7,663 nt of DNA from contig JAQGIA010000406.1 in NCBI GenBank assembly GCA_028291445.1, positions 1 through 7,663 of the forward strand. Reading direction: 5' to 3'. Positions 7,611 to 7,663 of this stretch are shown here, piece after piece (within the stretch, counting starts at the first letter, position 1; the number at the start of each line of letters is the position of its first letter). The notes beneath the pieces were generated by a model. The model searched no databases and was not told where the DNA came from. It saw nothing but the letters and a program-made list of their open reading frames with translations. The position numbers were made by a program, and so were the translations under genes. The DNA is from Belnapia sp. Its GTDB lineage: Bacteria > Pseudomonadota > Alphaproteobacteria > Acetobacterales > Acetobacteraceae.

Positions 7611-7663
7611 CTAGCGGCCCTGCGGTACGCGCGGCTTTTCCGGCAGCGCAACCAGGATGCCGC
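7611..7663 (-). CDS. 3' end of an unidentified upstream gene
   Basis: The last 16 codons and a TAG stop (7613-7611) of a minus-strand frame enter from the right edge and end in ILVALPEKPRVPQGR. The codons are GC-rich at third positions like the neighbouring genes, and the stop lies 7 nt before the methyltransferase ATG. This is the usual arrangement for co-transcribed genes. The fragment is too short to assign a function. Confidence 0.5.
   Translation of the reverse strand, partial: GILVALPEKPRVPQGR

Overview
The window is very GC-rich, and its proteins look alphaproteobacterial. The best guess is a Roseomonas-like member of the Acetobacteraceae. This rests on the style of the aa3 oxidase subunits, a Rhodobacter-type PmtA-like methyltransferase and the remains of an HWE histidine kinase. 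It is a judgement from protein style, not from a search. The content looks chromosomal; no mobile element, CRISPR array, tRNA or rRNA was seen.

Layout. Bases 1-3124 (minus strand) hold the start of an aa3-type cytochrome c oxidase operon in the order coxB (subunit II), ctaD (subunit I), ctaB (heme O synthase, running off the left edge). A strong Rho-independent terminator-like hairpin lies between ctaD and ctaB. Bases 3340-3820 hold a small ArsR/SmtB-family repressor on the minus strand, a divergent control region, and then mntH, an Nramp-type manganese/iron importer, on the plus strand (3821-5167). Three tandem 15-bp units start at the mntH stop codon. Bases 5215-5838 (minus) look empty but carry the decayed, internally deleted remnant of a membrane-bound HWE-type sensor histidine kinase. 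A plus-strand SLT-type lytic transglycosylase with a Pro/Gln repeat linker follows (to 6751), with an unclear 5' end. It converges on a minus-strand PmtA-like phospholipid N-methyltransferase (6836-7603). The last 17 codons of another minus-strand gene lie 7 nt upstream of that methyltransferase.

How the genes work together. The oxidase genes supply the catalytic core subunits and the first step of heme A synthesis. The most notable unit is the ArsR-mntH pair. The repressor carries the complete alpha-5 metal-site pattern of SmtB/CzrA-type sensors (D83, H85, H96, E99) and none of the alpha-3 cysteines of arsenic sensors. The shared intergenic region carries a perfect TGAACAG/CTGTTCA inverted repeat that contains the TGAA-N6-TTCA spacing of SmtB-type operators. 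This suggests that a metal importer is controlled by an ArsR-family sensor rather than by the better-known MntR, Mur or Fur. The other genes look like ordinary housekeeping or cell-envelope functions.
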